A stretch of DNA of 64,000 bases from Rhizobium grahamii CCGE 502 (GTDB lineage Bacteria; Pseudomonadota; Alphaproteobacteria; Rhizobiales; Rhizobiaceae). The first letter of the stretch is position 1. Each line of letters begins with the position of its first letter. The stretch is taken from contig NZ_AEYE02000033.1 of the NCBI RefSeq assembly GCF_000298315.2, positions 5,001 to 69,000 on the forward strand, read 5' to 3'. Below are positions 45,100-53,884 of the stretch, one piece after another. A program made the position numbers and the translations under genes. The notes beneath the pieces are model-generated. The model did not search any database. It had not been told where the DNA came from and was given only the letters and a program-made list of their open reading frames with translations.

Positions 45100-46278
45100 T
45101 TGCCGGACAACGGACCATCACGAGCAGCCCCCCCGCCTGGAAGTGAGGGCCAGCGGGCCGAAGAGAGCAAGACGACCGGGATCGAACGTCGCCGGTTTCC
45201 GCGTGAGGAAAAGCCGCCGGAGCCGCTCCCTCCGCCCTCGGTCCTGAAGCCGCTCCGCTTCACCACGCGGGAATTCGAGCCGGCCCGGCAGTTCTCTGCC
45301 TGGCAGGCATATATGGCGCCGTTGGTCGATGTGCGACTGCCAGACAGTGCCCCGCCCCAACCGGGCTTCATTGCCGACCACGCAGCGTGGAACCTGGGCG
45401 GAATGCTGGTTGTTCAACAAACGGCCCCGGCACATAGTTTTCTGCGCCTGGAGGCAAAGGTCCGGTCAAGCCTCATGGACCACTGGCATGTCATGGTCGT
45501 GCGCAGTGGAAGGACATGGACCGAAGTCGACGGTCGCGTCTGCCATGGCGAAGCAGGCAAGGTAGAGTTGCGAACCCTCGGACATCCTTTCCGCGGCCGT
45601 TCGACGGATGCGCAGATCCTCTCTCTCTACCTGCCGCGGGAACTGCTCTATCTCACCTCCACCGAGATCAAGAACAACACGACGCTGTCGGGAACGCGCA
45701 CAACCCTGCTGATCGATTATCTTGACGGGCTCGAGGAGAAACTTGCTCAATTGTCGGAGACGGATCTTCCTCACGTGGTGCAGACGGTCCGTGATATGAT
45801 CCTGACCTGTGTGTCGCCGTCGGCGGCGGACCATCCTTCGGCAGAACTGCCGTCGTCCCCACCTTTGAAGGAACGGGTTTTCCGTTTCGTCCAGGCCAAT
45901 CTGACGGCTGACGACCTGACGACAGAGCGAATATGTCGCGAACTCGGGGTTTCACGGACCAGGCTTTACCAGGCTTTCGAGCGCGACGGCGGCGTCCATC
46001 ACTATATTCAGCGACGGCGCCTGCTCTCTGCTCACGCTGCTCTCAGCGATGCTGCCAACCGACAGCAGATCATCGATATCGCCTTTGCCGCCGGGTTCTC
46101 CTCCGCCGCCCACTTTAGCCGGGCCTTCAACAAGGAATTCGGTTACACCCCGCGCGAAGCGCGACATATCGTCGTGCCTTCCTATCTCGGACAGGCGGTC
46201 GAACCGGTCTCCGGGGTCGAAGGCGCAGATTCCTTTGACAAGTGGCTGAGGTCACTTGGCCATCGCAATCGGGACTAA
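45100..46278 (+). CDS. AraC family transcriptional regulator
   Basis: A 392-residue regulator. The N-terminal 60 residues are Pro/Glu/Arg-rich and probably disordered. Residues about 60-260 form an AraC-binding-like sensor domain (MDHWHVMVVRSGRTWTEVDG). The C-terminal AraC double helix-turn-helix has RICRELGVSRTRLYQAFERD and IAFAAGFSSAAHFSRAFNKE followed by FGYTPREARH. The start appears to be TTG at 45100 with AAGGAGG 5 bases upstream; an ATG at 45095 is out of frame. It lies 61 bases after the signalling operon on the same strand and may be co-transcribed with it or regulate it. Target unknown. Confidence 0.9.
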   Translation: MPDNGPSRAAPPPGSEGQRAEESKTTGIERRRFPREEKPPEPLPPPSVLKPLRFTTREFEPARQFSAWQAYMAPLVDVRLPDSAPPQPGFIADHAAWNLGGMLVVQQTAPAHSFLRLEAKVRSSLMDHWHVMVVRSGRTWTEVDGRVCHGEAGKVELRTLGHPFRGRSTDAQILSLYLPRELLYLTSTEIKNNTTLSGTRTTLLIDYLDGLEEKLAQLSETDLPHVVQTVRDMILTCVSPSAADHPSAELPSSPPLKERVFRFVQANLTADDLTTERICRELGVSRTRLYQAFERDGGVHHYIQRRRLLSAHAALSDAANRQQIIDIAFAAGFSSAAHFSRAFNKEFGYTPREARHIVVPSYLGQAVEPVSGVEGADSFDKWLRSLGHRNRD

Positions 46279-46613
46279 CGGCACTTCCGTTTCAAAAACG
46301 CAGCGAGTTAGGACGCGGGGGTCAGCTCGCCGTCGCTCCGCCTGTTGCTGCTATTGAGCGTAAGCAGGCAACCTGTCCATGGCCACGGGGTCGGCTCAAC
46401 CCAAGGAGCCCGACTTACCTTCCCCATCCAAAATTATGATTACCTGGGGTTGCTACTTCAGAAATGGACGCTGCTGCAAGTTTCCGGATGCTTGGCTAAC
46501 GACAAGGGTCGGGTAAGCCTCTAAAAATCAAGCATAATCAAGTGCAGGCAGCGGAGATGGAGTGCACGGCAAATGCCCTCCGATCAATAAGGCAACTTTC
46601 AGAGGCACACGCA
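46279..46613. other. Intergenic region
   Basis: About 335 bases with no gene, hairpin or operator that I can support. Confidence 0.5.
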
Positions 46614-46835
46614 ATGGACCCGACCAATCCTACGATCCAGATTAACAATCCTCATTATGCTGCGAATGATCCGTATCGCGTAGTCGAGCGCGAGGAAGTG
46701 CTTGCACAGGCTTTCCAAGCCTTTGTACAGCGCGCCGTGGGTGCCGGCTGGAAGGAAGCAGAAGTGGCACTGACGTTGGCAGACATTGCCGATGATTATG
46801 TCATGGCACTCGCTCGAAGGGTGAAGGCAAACTAG
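46614..46835 (+). CDS. Small hypothetical protein
   Basis: A 73-residue acidic, soluble protein (MDPTNPTIQINNPHYAANDP, then VEREEVLAQAFQAFVQRAVG, then ALTLADIADDYVMALARRV) with two likely helices. I do not recognise it. The ATG at 46614 has AGAGG about 8 bases upstream. Three hairpins follow the stop at 46850-46936, the last with a T-rich tail, which supports an independent transcript. Confidence 0.55.
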   Translation: MDPTNPTIQINNPHYAANDPYRVVEREEVLAQAFQAFVQRAVGAGWKEAEVALTLADIADDYVMALARRVKAN

Positions 46836-46849
46836 TATCGCGTAGCATT

Positions 46850-46936
46850 CGCGCCCTGCTGGGGAGGGCGCGAGTATGCCGGACCCTTTGGGTCGGCCCG
46901 AGTGCCTGCCGCTTCGCGCACCATCGCGAAGCGGCA
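46850..46936 (+). repeat. Cluster of three hairpins, possible intergenic mosaic element and terminator
   Basis: Three inverted repeats in 87 bases. The first is CGCGCCCT/AGGGCGCG (46850-46872, 7-base loop). The second is GCCG-ACCC/GGGT-CGGC around TTT (46878-46897, one bulge). The third is a perfect 12-bp stem TGCCGCTTCGCG/CGCGAAGCGGCA with a 6-base loop (46907-46936), followed by TTCATTTTT. The third could terminate the 46614 gene. The triple palindrome recalls the multi-palindrome intergenic elements (RIME or ABC type) known in rhizobia, but I could not compare copies. Confidence 0.65.
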
Positions 46937-47132
46937 AGTTCATTTTTGGGGCACCTATCTGGCAAGCGCCCTGACCCTTCCTGCAGGGTTGACGCCCAGT
47001 GGTGGCCACTATAAGACGCAGCATCGAAACTTGTTTGCCGATATTTGTTTTTGCTGCGCTCGGCGCTTCGTAACGAACTTCCCCTCTCACAAGTCGAAAA
47101 GCACCCAGCGTGTGGCCAAGATCACGCGGGAA
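46937..47132. other. Intergenic region upstream of the desaturase gene
   Basis: No gene recognised between the hairpin cluster and the candidate promoter at 47133. Confidence 0.5.
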
Positions 47133-47157
47133 GGAACAAGTTTCCCGATACGAGGTT
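47133..47157 (+). promoter_or_regulatory. Candidate EcfG-type promoter of the desaturase gene
   Basis: GGAAC at 47133-47137, 16 bases, then GGTT at 47154-47157, one base off the EcfG -10 element CGTT. It lies 101 bases before the desaturase start. Confidence 0.4.
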
Positions 47158-47258
47158 CAGTCACTCGTTAAGGCGACGTCCCTGAAGCAGAAGTTGGCGG
47201 CAGAGAACAGGCGAGGCTGCCGCATCGCTTCGTCGCCCAGGAAGGCAAGTTAGAATAA

Positions 47259-48299
47259 ATGGAAGGCAGTGTCGCAGTACTTACCGATCCGGTGAGGGCC
47301 AATGATCGCGCGTGGTTGAAGGCGCTTTCTGCGTACCGCCAACCCCTCCTCGGGCGTAGCAGCTTTGAGATCGTGGTTACACTGATCCCCTTTGCGATTT
47401 TTTGGGGCGTTGCTTTCATATCCCTCTCCCAAGGAATTTGGGTGGGAATGATAGCGCTCGTTCCGGCGGCTGCGTTCCTGCTGCGCCTGTTCATGATCCA
47501 GCACGATTGTGGGCATGGGGCGTTTTTTGGTCGCCGACGTCTCGACGACTGGACCGGACGAGCCATCGGCGTTCTGACCCTGACCCCCTATGACTACTGG
47601 AGGCGGGCCCATGCCACCCATCATGCATCCGCGGGAAATCTGGACGAGCGAGGCACGGGTGACATCCACACCCTGACGGTGGCTGAGTACAATTCGTTCT
47701 CAAGATCGAAGAAGCTTGCTTATCGACTCTATCGGCATCCGCTGGTCATGTTCGGCATCGGACCCGTCTGGCTGTTCCTTTTTAAGCAGCGCCTGCCGTT
47801 CGGAATGATGCGCGAAGGTCCGCAGCCGTGGATTTCCACCATGACGACCAATCTCGCGATCGCAGTCCTTTCGTTCGGAATGATCTGGACTGTCGGTCTT
47901 GGCCATTTTCTCGCAATCCACCTGCCAATCGTGACGCTCGCAGGTGCGGCAGGTATTTGGCTCTTTTACGTACAGCACCAGTTCGAGGAGACTCACTGGT
48001 CGAAAGCCGACGAATGGCAGTTTGCCGAAGCTGCGCTTCATGGCGCTTCGCACTACGATCTGCCGCCGTTGCTTCGATGGATAACCGGGAATATCGGGAT
48101 TCATCATGTTCATCACCTGTCGAGCAGGATCCCTTACTACAGGCTGCCCGAAGTATTGAGGGACTACCCGGAACTTAGAACTCTCGGCCGCATCACGCTT
48201 TATGATAGCCTGAGATGTGTAAGGCTCGTGCTCTGGGACGAAGCGAACGGGAAGCTGATTTCCTTTCGCGAAGCCTCCCTTGCAGCAAAAGCTGCCTGA
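47259..48299 (+). CDS. Fatty acid desaturase
   Basis: A 346-residue membrane di-iron enzyme with four hydrophobic segments in two pairs. The three histidine boxes are present: HDCGHGAFF, HATHHA and HHVHH. It would insert a double bond in acyl chains of membrane lipids, adjusting fluidity. The size and boxes fit the acyl-lipid desaturase (DesA/DesB-like) family; the last box IGIHHVHHLSSRIPYYRLPE matches the omega-type pattern. The ATG at 47259 has only a weak, distant ribosome binding site. It is preceded by a candidate stress promoter. Confidence 0.9.
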   Translation: MEGSVAVLTDPVRANDRAWLKALSAYRQPLLGRSSFEIVVTLIPFAIFWGVAFISLSQGIWVGMIALVPAAAFLLRLFMIQHDCGHGAFFGRRRLDDWTGRAIGVLTLTPYDYWRRAHATHHASAGNLDERGTGDIHTLTVAEYNSFSRSKKLAYRLYRHPLVMFGIGPVWLFLFKQRLPFGMMREGPQPWISTMTTNLAIAVLSFGMIWTVGLGHFLAIHLPIVTLAGAAGIWLFYVQHQFEETHWSKADEWQFAEAALHGASHYDLPPLLRWITGNIGIHHVHHLSSRIPYYRLPEVLRDYPELRTLGRITLYDSLRCVRLVLWDEANGKLISFREASLAAKAA

Positions 48300-48368
48300 C
48301 AGGCTCCAGATGTAATCAGTCAAATCGCCCTGCACAGCAAGGTGAACCAACAATTCAAGGACGGAATA

Positions 48369-48659
48369 ATGCCGATCACGCTTACGCCAGCGCAAGTCAG
48401 AGGACTAAAACTTGCAAAGGATGGAGATTTGTTCCGTGGCGATAACGGAAAATGGACTCATCTGAATGCAACCGTTACCTATGCGAAGAACGACAGATTC
48501 AAGGAACGACCGCAGAAGGTCAAAGTTGTCAGCACGGCGACTGTAGAAGATCTGAAACAATTCGGACTGCTCCAAAATCTTGCGCCTGAAGCAGACGAGC
48601 ACCAAGCCGTCTACGGCATCACGATGGCAGGCAAGATCTGGCTCATGCAGAACCTGTAG
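48369..48659 (+). CDS. Small hypothetical protein
   Basis: A 96-residue basic protein (MPITLTPAQVRGLKLAKDGD, then FRGDNGKWTHLNATVTYAKN, then VYGITMAGKIWLMQNL). I do not recognise a family. The ATG at 48369 has AAGGA about 7 bases upstream and is preferred over the GTG at 48342. Codon usage looks less GC-biased than in the neighbours. It stands alone between the desaturase and the VOC-family gene. Confidence 0.55.
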   Translation: MPITLTPAQVRGLKLAKDGDLFRGDNGKWTHLNATVTYAKNDRFKERPQKVKVVSTATVEDLKQFGLLQNLAPEADEHQAVYGITMAGKIWLMQNL

Positions 48660-48814
48660 TTTCCCACTTCCTATCAGCTGCTCGTCACACGTCCAAAGTG
48701 TCGATGAAACAAGACCCCTCGAGGTCATTTCCTTCGCGGGTGCGACACTGTAGTCTCCCCGCGGGCCAATGTCCGCGGCAGCGAGATCGACCTGCCGACT
48801 TCAGGGGAGAAACG

Positions 48815-49192
48815 ATGTTCGACCATGTTTCCATCGGCGTGTCCGATCTCGAGCGTGCACGCAAATTCTATGACCAGGCGCTTACGCCTCTCGGATACAC
48901 CAGGCTTTCAACGAGCGACAATTGGGTCGGTTACGGCGCCGAACAGCCGCAGTTCTGGATCAAGCGGGCCGCACGACCAGTTGTCCCGGACATTGACTCA
49001 GGATTGCATTTCTGCTTTGTCGCCAACAGCGAAGAGGCTGTTCGGTCCTTTTACAAAAACGGCGTTGCCAATGGCGGGACCGATAACGGAGAACCTGGTG
49101 TCCGGCCCGAATACGGATCATTTTACTATGCAGCCTTTATGATCGACCCCGATGGCTATCGCCTGGAGGCCTTTTTCCGCCGTCCTGAATGA
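48815..49192 (+). CDS. VOC family protein (glyoxalase/bleomycin-resistance fold)
   Basis: A 125-residue single-domain protein: MFDHVSIGVSDLERARKFYD at the start, GLHFCFVANSEEAVRSFYKN in the middle, and YYAAFMIDPDGYRLEAFFRR at the end, with His4 and the last Glu at the usual metal positions. Members include glyoxalases, dioxygenases and drug-binding proteins, so the reaction is unknown. GGGGAGA precedes the ATG. A DHA2 efflux gene follows after 45 bases, and the two may be co-transcribed. Confidence 0.88.
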   Translation: MFDHVSIGVSDLERARKFYDQALTPLGYTRLSTSDNWVGYGAEQPQFWIKRAARPVVPDIDSGLHFCFVANSEEAVRSFYKNGVANGGTDNGEPGVRPEYGSFYYAAFMIDPDGYRLEAFFRRPE

Positions 49193-49237
49193 CCTCGGAA
49201 GCGGACCTCTGCCATAGATCAAAAGCAAGGCCATCGC

Positions 49238-50782
49238 ATGCCACAGCACCGACAGCCCGCCTCCCTTCATGCGCCGTCAGCGATGGTTTGGGTCGGCTTT
49301 ATCGCGATGTGTACCGGAATGTTCATGGCCATCCTGGACGTCCAGGTCGTGGCAACGTCCCTGCCGACGATCCAGCAAGGCATCGACATCGATCCAGACA
49401 AGATGAGCTGGATCCAGACGGCCTACCTGATCGCGGAAGTGGTCGCGATCCCGCTGACGGGACTTCTCACCCGGGTTCTTACGATGCGGTGGCTGTTCAT
49501 CGTTTCAATCCTCCTGTTCGTTGTGGCTTCCGCCGGATGCGCGGCGAGCGGAACCTTCAGCACGCTGGTTTCCTGGAGGGTGCTGCAGGGATTTTCGGGC
49601 GGAACCCTGATCCCCGCCGTGTTCTCGGCGGTGTTCGTCCTCTTTCCGAACGAGCGGCAGGCGATCGCCACGACCATCGCAGGCGTGCTGGCCGTCCTGG
49701 CGCCCACCATCGGCCCGATCATCGGCGGCTGGCTGACATCGACCTATTCCTGGCACTGGTTGTTTCTGATCAACATCATTCCGGGACTTGTCTCGGCGCT
49801 GGTGGCCTGGCGATGCCTTCCGCGCCACAAGGCAGACCTCGGCGAACTCAAGAGCCTCGACCTTGTCTCCCTCGTCATGCTGGCGATCTCGCTCGCCAGC
49901 CTCGAACTGGGATTGAAGGAGGCGCCCACAGCCGGCTGGACCTCGTCCTTTGTGGCTGGCCTGCTTGTCGCCAGCCTGGTCTCTGGGGCCGGTTTTACGG
50001 TCCGCTCCCTTCGCCGGAAGCGCCCGATCGTCGATTTGGGTCATTTCCGGGATCGAAATTTCCTCATCGGTTCCGCCCTGAGTTTCGTCCTCGGGATCGG
50101 GCTCTTCGGTTCCGTGTATCTCATGCCTGTTTTCCTTGCTTTCATCAGGGGACAAAACGCGCTCGAGATCGGCTGGACGATGCTCGTGACCGGGATCACG
50201 CAACTAATTGCCGCGCCGATCGCCGTCTACCTCGAGAAGCGGACGGATCCGCGCCTTCTCTCAGCCGTCGGCTTTTTTCTCTTTGCGCTCGGATTGGGGA
50301 TGAGTGCGTTTGAGAATCCCCGGTCCGGTTATGATGCGATGTTCTGGCCGCAGGTGGTCCGTGGGGCAGCGATCATGTTCTGTCTGCTTCCGCCGACACG
50401 ACTTGCCCTCGGGACCCTGCCGCCTGATCAGGTTCCGGATGCCAGCGGCCTTTTCAACCTGATGCGCAACCTTGGGGGCGCGATCGGCATCGCGATGATC
50501 GATACGATCATCTACACCCGGTCAGAGCCGCTGACGCAATTATTGTGGGACCGGCTGCGCGCGGGTGACCAGGCGGCCGCTGCCTTTGTCGGCGCGCCGG
50601 CTGACGAGGTCGTCGGCCACGGAGGGACCTTCACTCCGGATACCGTGGCGGCACTCGACCCGCTGGTGCAAACGGCAGCAAGTGTTCAGGCGATCAACGA
50701 GGCCTGGATGATAGCTGCGGTCCTGACTACCTGCGCATTGCTTATCCTTCCATTCGCAAAGCCGGTCGAAGCGCCGCGCTGA
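49238..50782 (+). CDS. MFS efflux transporter, DHA2 (EmrB/QacA) family
   Basis: A 514-residue membrane protein with 14 expected helices. Helix 1 ends MAILDVQVVATSLPTIQQGI, the DHA2 motif D1. Motif C is seen as VLAVLAPTIGPIIGGWLTST. The loop before the last helix (FTPDTVAALDPLVQTAASVQ) matches EmrB-type proteins. It would export toxic compounds using the proton gradient. EmrB proteins normally work with an EmrA adaptor and TolC, but no EmrA gene is adjacent. Confidence 0.9.
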   Translation: MPQHRQPASLHAPSAMVWVGFIAMCTGMFMAILDVQVVATSLPTIQQGIDIDPDKMSWIQTAYLIAEVVAIPLTGLLTRVLTMRWLFIVSILLFVVASAGCAASGTFSTLVSWRVLQGFSGGTLIPAVFSAVFVLFPNERQAIATTIAGVLAVLAPTIGPIIGGWLTSTYSWHWLFLINIIPGLVSALVAWRCLPRHKADLGELKSLDLVSLVMLAISLASLELGLKEAPTAGWTSSFVAGLLVASLVSGAGFTVRSLRRKRPIVDLGHFRDRNFLIGSALSFVLGIGLFGSVYLMPVFLAFIRGQNALEIGWTMLVTGITQLIAAPIAVYLEKRTDPRLLSAVGFFLFALGLGMSAFENPRSGYDAMFWPQVVRGAAIMFCLLPPTRLALGTLPPDQVPDASGLFNLMRNLGGAIGIAMIDTIIYTRSEPLTQLLWDRLRAGDQAAAAFVGAPADEVVGHGGTFTPDTVAALDPLVQTAASVQAINEAWMIAAVLTTCALLILPFAKPVEAPR

Positions 50783-50944
50783 GCTTTGATCATTGTGGTC
50801 ATCCGGCGTTTTCTGCGTCCGATGGCGCGGACCGCCGCAAACGGTGAACGCATCGTTCAACCGTCTTTTTATGGCGATCCCCGGTTCCCATGTTATGACC
50901 ATCACGATCCGACGGCGCAGACCGTCACACTCACGGTAGTCATC

Positions 50945-51967
50945 ATGAAGAAAATTGGTTTCCTTTCCTTTGGCCACTGGTCGCCCTCGCCGCAGTCTGA
51001 GACCCGTTCTGCCGGCGACGCACTCCTGCAATCAATCGACCTTGCTGTCGCCGCCGAAGAGCTCGGGGCGGATGGCGCCTATTTCCGTGTCCATCATTTT
51101 GCCCGGCAGCTCGCCTCACCATTTCCGCTGCTTGCCGCAGTCGGCGCGAGGACGAAGAACATTGAGATTGGAACCGCGGTCATCGACATGCGCTACGAGA
51201 ACCCGCTCTACATGGCCGAGGACGCCGGTGCCGCCGACCTCATTGCGAAGGGGCGGCTGCAACTGGGTCTCAGCCGCGGATCGCCGGAGCAGGTGATCGA
51301 TGGCTGGCGCTATTTCGGCTATCAGCCTGACGAAGGGAAAAGTGATGCCGACATGGGCCGCAGCCATGCAGAAGTCTTTCTGAGGGCGCTGAAGGGTGAG
51401 GGCTTTGCCGAGCCCAATCCACGACCGATGTTTCCAAACCCACCCGGTCTCCTGCGTCTCGAGCCATACTCGGATGGTCTCGGCGAGCGCATCTGGTGGG
51501 GCGCGGGATCCAACGCCACCGCGATCTGGGCGGCCAAGCTCGGGATGAATCTGCAGAGTTCAACCTTGAAGGATGACGAGACCGGTGAACCCTTCCATGT
51601 CCAGCAGGCGGCCCAGATCCGCGCCTACAAGCAAGCGTGGAAGGACGCCGGCCATCAGAGAACGCCCCGCGTATCGGTGAGCCGCAGCATCTTCGCGCTG
51701 GTCGATGATCGCGATCGTGCCTACTTCGGCGGCGGTGGCAGGGAACAGGATTCGATCGGTTATATCGACCAGACCACCAGAGCCATATTTGGGCGATCCT
51801 TTGCGGCGGAACCGGACGCTCTCGTAAAACAGCTTGCATCGGACGAAGCTATTGCGGAGGCCGATACCCTGCTCCTCACCGTGCCCAACCAGCTGGGCGT
51901 CGACTATAATGCCCATGTCATCGGTTCGATCCTGAAACATGTCGCGCCGGCACTCGGCTGGCGTTGA
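50945..51967 (+). CDS. LLM-class flavin-dependent oxidoreductase
   Basis: A 340-residue luciferase-like monooxygenase of the bacterial LLM group, using reduced FMN. Marks are LAVAAEELGADGAYFRVHHF near the start, IEIGTAVIDMRYENPLYMAE, and the conserved GRLQLGLSRGSPEQVIDGWR. The ATG at 50945 is placed at the first beta strand (MKKIGFLSFGHWS); upstream in-frame codons look non-coding. There is no clear ribosome binding site. Substrate unknown. Confidence 0.88.
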   Translation: MKKIGFLSFGHWSPSPQSETRSAGDALLQSIDLAVAAEELGADGAYFRVHHFARQLASPFPLLAAVGARTKNIEIGTAVIDMRYENPLYMAEDAGAADLIAKGRLQLGLSRGSPEQVIDGWRYFGYQPDEGKSDADMGRSHAEVFLRALKGEGFAEPNPRPMFPNPPGLLRLEPYSDGLGERIWWGAGSNATAIWAAKLGMNLQSSTLKDDETGEPFHVQQAAQIRAYKQAWKDAGHQRTPRVSVSRSIFALVDDRDRAYFGGGGREQDSIGYIDQTTRAIFGRSFAAEPDALVKQLASDEAIAEADTLLLTVPNQLGVDYNAHVIGSILKHVAPALGWR

Positions 51968-52041
51968 TCGACACGCATCAGGGCGGTGCAATACCCGTTG
52001 CCCGTCTGACGGGTGGGCTGCGCGGGTTGCCTGGTCCGCGG

Positions 52042-52629
52042 TCAGAGTTTCACAAAGAGCGTGCTGCGTCCACTTGTTGTGTCCGCGACAAGGCGCTCGA
52101 CGTCATCCAACTTCCATTCGGGAAAACTTATCGTCAGCTCAGCGCCGCCGCCATGAAATGTCTCCTTCAGGATGATGACGCCGGGAAAAGCCGCCAGGCG
52201 TGCCTTCAGGATCGCCAGGTCCGAATAGGCTGCCCGGATGTTTCCTTCTAGCGTCGGGACGATCTCAATCGTCTCGCCAGCCCGCAAGCAGGCGGCAGCC
52301 GTTCCGCCATAGGCTCGGATCAGGCCGCCCGTGCCAAGGAGAACACCTCCAAACCAGCGTGTGACGATAACGATGACCCTGTCGAGCGATTGCCCGTCGA
52401 TTGCCTGCAGGATCGGCTTGCCGGCGGTCCCACCCGGTTCACCGTCGTCGCTGAACCGATAGGTCTGACCGCTTCGCCAGGCAAAGCAGTTGTGGTTGGC
52501 ATCGGCATGGGCGTAAGTCGCCAGTGCATCCTTCGCGTCGGCTTCGCTCGCAATCGGAATGCCCAGCGCCAGAAACCTGCTCTTTTTGACGATCTGCTCG
52601 AAGGCGACGGGGCGTTCTAGTGAATACAT
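52042..52629 (-). CDS. IMPACT/YigZ family protein
   Basis: A protein of about 195 residues of the YigZ/IMPACT (UPF0029) family. It has KKSRFLALGIPIASEADAK, the signature region ANHNCFAWRSGQTYRFSDDG followed by EPGGTAGKPIL, TRWFGGVLLGTGGLIRAYGG, and a C-terminal DUF1949-like part. E. coli YigZ is of uncertain function; eukaryotic IMPACT regulates the kinase GCN2. The start may be the ATG at 52629 (MYSLERPVAF) or 52650; neither has a strong ribosome binding site. It appears to be a single gene. Confidence 0.88.
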   Translation of the reverse strand: MYSLERPVAFEQIVKKSRFLALGIPIASEADAKDALATYAHADANHNCFAWRSGQTYRFSDDGEPGGTAGKPILQAIDGQSLDRVIVIVTRWFGGVLLGTGGLIRAYGGTAAACLRAGETIEIVPTLEGNIRAAYSDLAILKARLAAFPGVIILKETFHGGGAELTISFPEWKLDDVERLVADTTSGRSTLFVKL

Positions 52630-52713
52630 CGCAGCTGTATACGCCACCATTGGGGCCTGGCGAAGGGCATTAATCCCGGTTCCTTTGAGCTTGGCCTCGC
52701 ACCAGAACGGCCC

Positions 52714-53029
52714 CTACCCGTCACCGCCCGGCGTTGCAATCCGTCCCTTCATGTTGGGATGAAACCGACTAGTAGTCAACCGACCGCGATCCCTTGAACT
52801 CGATGCTCGCCGACTTGCCGGGAGGGATGATCACCTCGAAGCTACCGTCCACGGTCGCCGTGTGGGCAAAAATATCCTTGTTGACCCATTCGACCGTCTC
52901 GCCCGGCCCGGCAGTAACCTCAGCGGGGGTAAACATCATCTTCTCGATCGTTACCGTGATTGTCTGCGCCTGCGCCGGAGCGGCACCGAGGGCCAGCACG
53001 AATACCATAATCGACCACCGATGCCGCAT
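52714..53029 (-). pseudogene. Cupredoxin gene broken by a one-base insertion at the copper site
   Basis: Small exported blue-copper-like protein. The signal peptide (MRHRWSIMVFVLALGAAPAQ) is followed by IEKMMFTPAEVTAGPGETVE and the first copper-ligand His in KDIFAHTATVDG. The frame ends early with SVDY-stop at 52769, but the next frame continues at once with RFHPNMKGRIATP, the expected C-terminal copper motif (YCRFHPNM), to a stop at 52714. TACTAGTCGG instead of TACTGTCGG would explain it: one added A turns the ligand Cys codon into a stop. The ATG at 53029 (8 bases from GGAGG) is preferred over 53035. It lies 12 bases after the DUF4142 gene. Confidence 0.75.
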
Positions 53030-53041
53030 CAACATGGCCTC

Positions 53042-53566
53042 CTACTTCAGCTCGGCGGCAACGTGCTCGGCATGCTGCTCGTGGCCCTGAAAGATCTTCA
53101 GGCCGGTCTGGAGAAGTTCCTTGAGGTCCGCGTTACTGGCCGAGGGGATCAGTACCGTCTCGAGCGCACCATTGACCTGCTTGTGGTAGGCAACCTCGTT
53201 GGCGACATAGGCCTTGTCGAAATCCTTTCCTTTCAGCTTGGCAAGCTTTGCCCGCTCATCGGCAGCAGCCTTGGTGAGCGCCTTGCTCGTATCATTGTCC
53301 TCCGGTGTGACTTTGAGCTTCTTGGCCAAGTCCAGCGCCTGCTTGTTGACCGCCTCATGGTCTCTGACCATGTCCTCTGCGAAGCTCAAAACCTGCTTGT
53401 CCTTGGATTTCGCGAGCGCCTGCTTTGCCGCCTCGATGTCGATCGACCCGGCCGTATAGGCGATATGAGCGATCTGGGGGTCTGTCGGCTTTTCTGCAGC
53501 CGGTGCACAAGGTGCTAGTCCAAGCAGGCAGATCGTGGTCACTGCTGTCATCAGTCGCATATGCAT
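53042..53566 (-). CDS. DUF4142 family exported protein
   Basis: A 174-residue protein with signal peptide (MRLMTAVTTICLLGLAPCAP, cleavage near AAEKP) and a helical ferritin-like DUF4142 body (SIDIEAAKQALAKSKDKQVL, then DMVRDHEAVNKQALDLAKKL, then AYHKQVNGALETVLIPSA). The spaced His residues near the end of the domain are conserved in the family. Periplasmic location expected, function unknown; relatives are often stress-linked. AAGGAGG lies 4 bases before the ATG at 53566. It is transcribed together with the (broken) cupredoxin gene. Confidence 0.88.
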   Translation of the reverse strand: MHMRLMTAVTTICLLGLAPCAPAAEKPTDPQIAHIAYTAGSIDIEAAKQALAKSKDKQVLSFAEDMVRDHEAVNKQALDLAKKLKVTPEDNDTSKALTKAAADERAKLAKLKGKDFDKAYVANEVAYHKQVNGALETVLIPSASNADLKELLQTGLKIFQGHEQHAEHVAAELK

Positions 53567-53824
53567 GGAACCTCCTTCGTCCGTGCCGAAAGGCCGGACA
53601 GTTTTATCTCGGTACATGTGTTGGATGTCGGTCCGCCGATTAGGTTCCCGTTATCAGCCAGAAAACTGAACCGCCCACGGATCGACCTCGATCAAATGGC
53701 CATTTGAGAACGGCGCTGCTCAGGTTTCGGGAAAAGCAGGTGGGGATTTGCAGTATGCGCTCACGAAGGCAAGTTCGGAACTGAACGGATTTTGAGGTGG
53801 CGACATCAGTTCCCGTAAGAAAAT

Positions 53825-53839
53825 TTAACGCATCGTTAA
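53825..53839. promoter_or_regulatory. CtrA box upstream of the RcnB-like gene
   Basis: TTAA-CGCATCG-TTAA, a perfect match to the CtrA consensus, 46 bases upstream of the ATG at 53885. It is the second perfect box noticed in this window, after the one at minC. Confidence 0.65.
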
Positions 53840-53884
53840 CCAGGCGCTCCCTAGGTGTCATCCGTTCAATGAAGAGGATACCCT

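Noticed and set aside
49189-50313. 374-codon frame overlapping the DHA2 transporter gene on the same strand
   Set aside because: Arg/Pro-rich composition of a frame-shifted reading; the transporter frame carries all family motifs.
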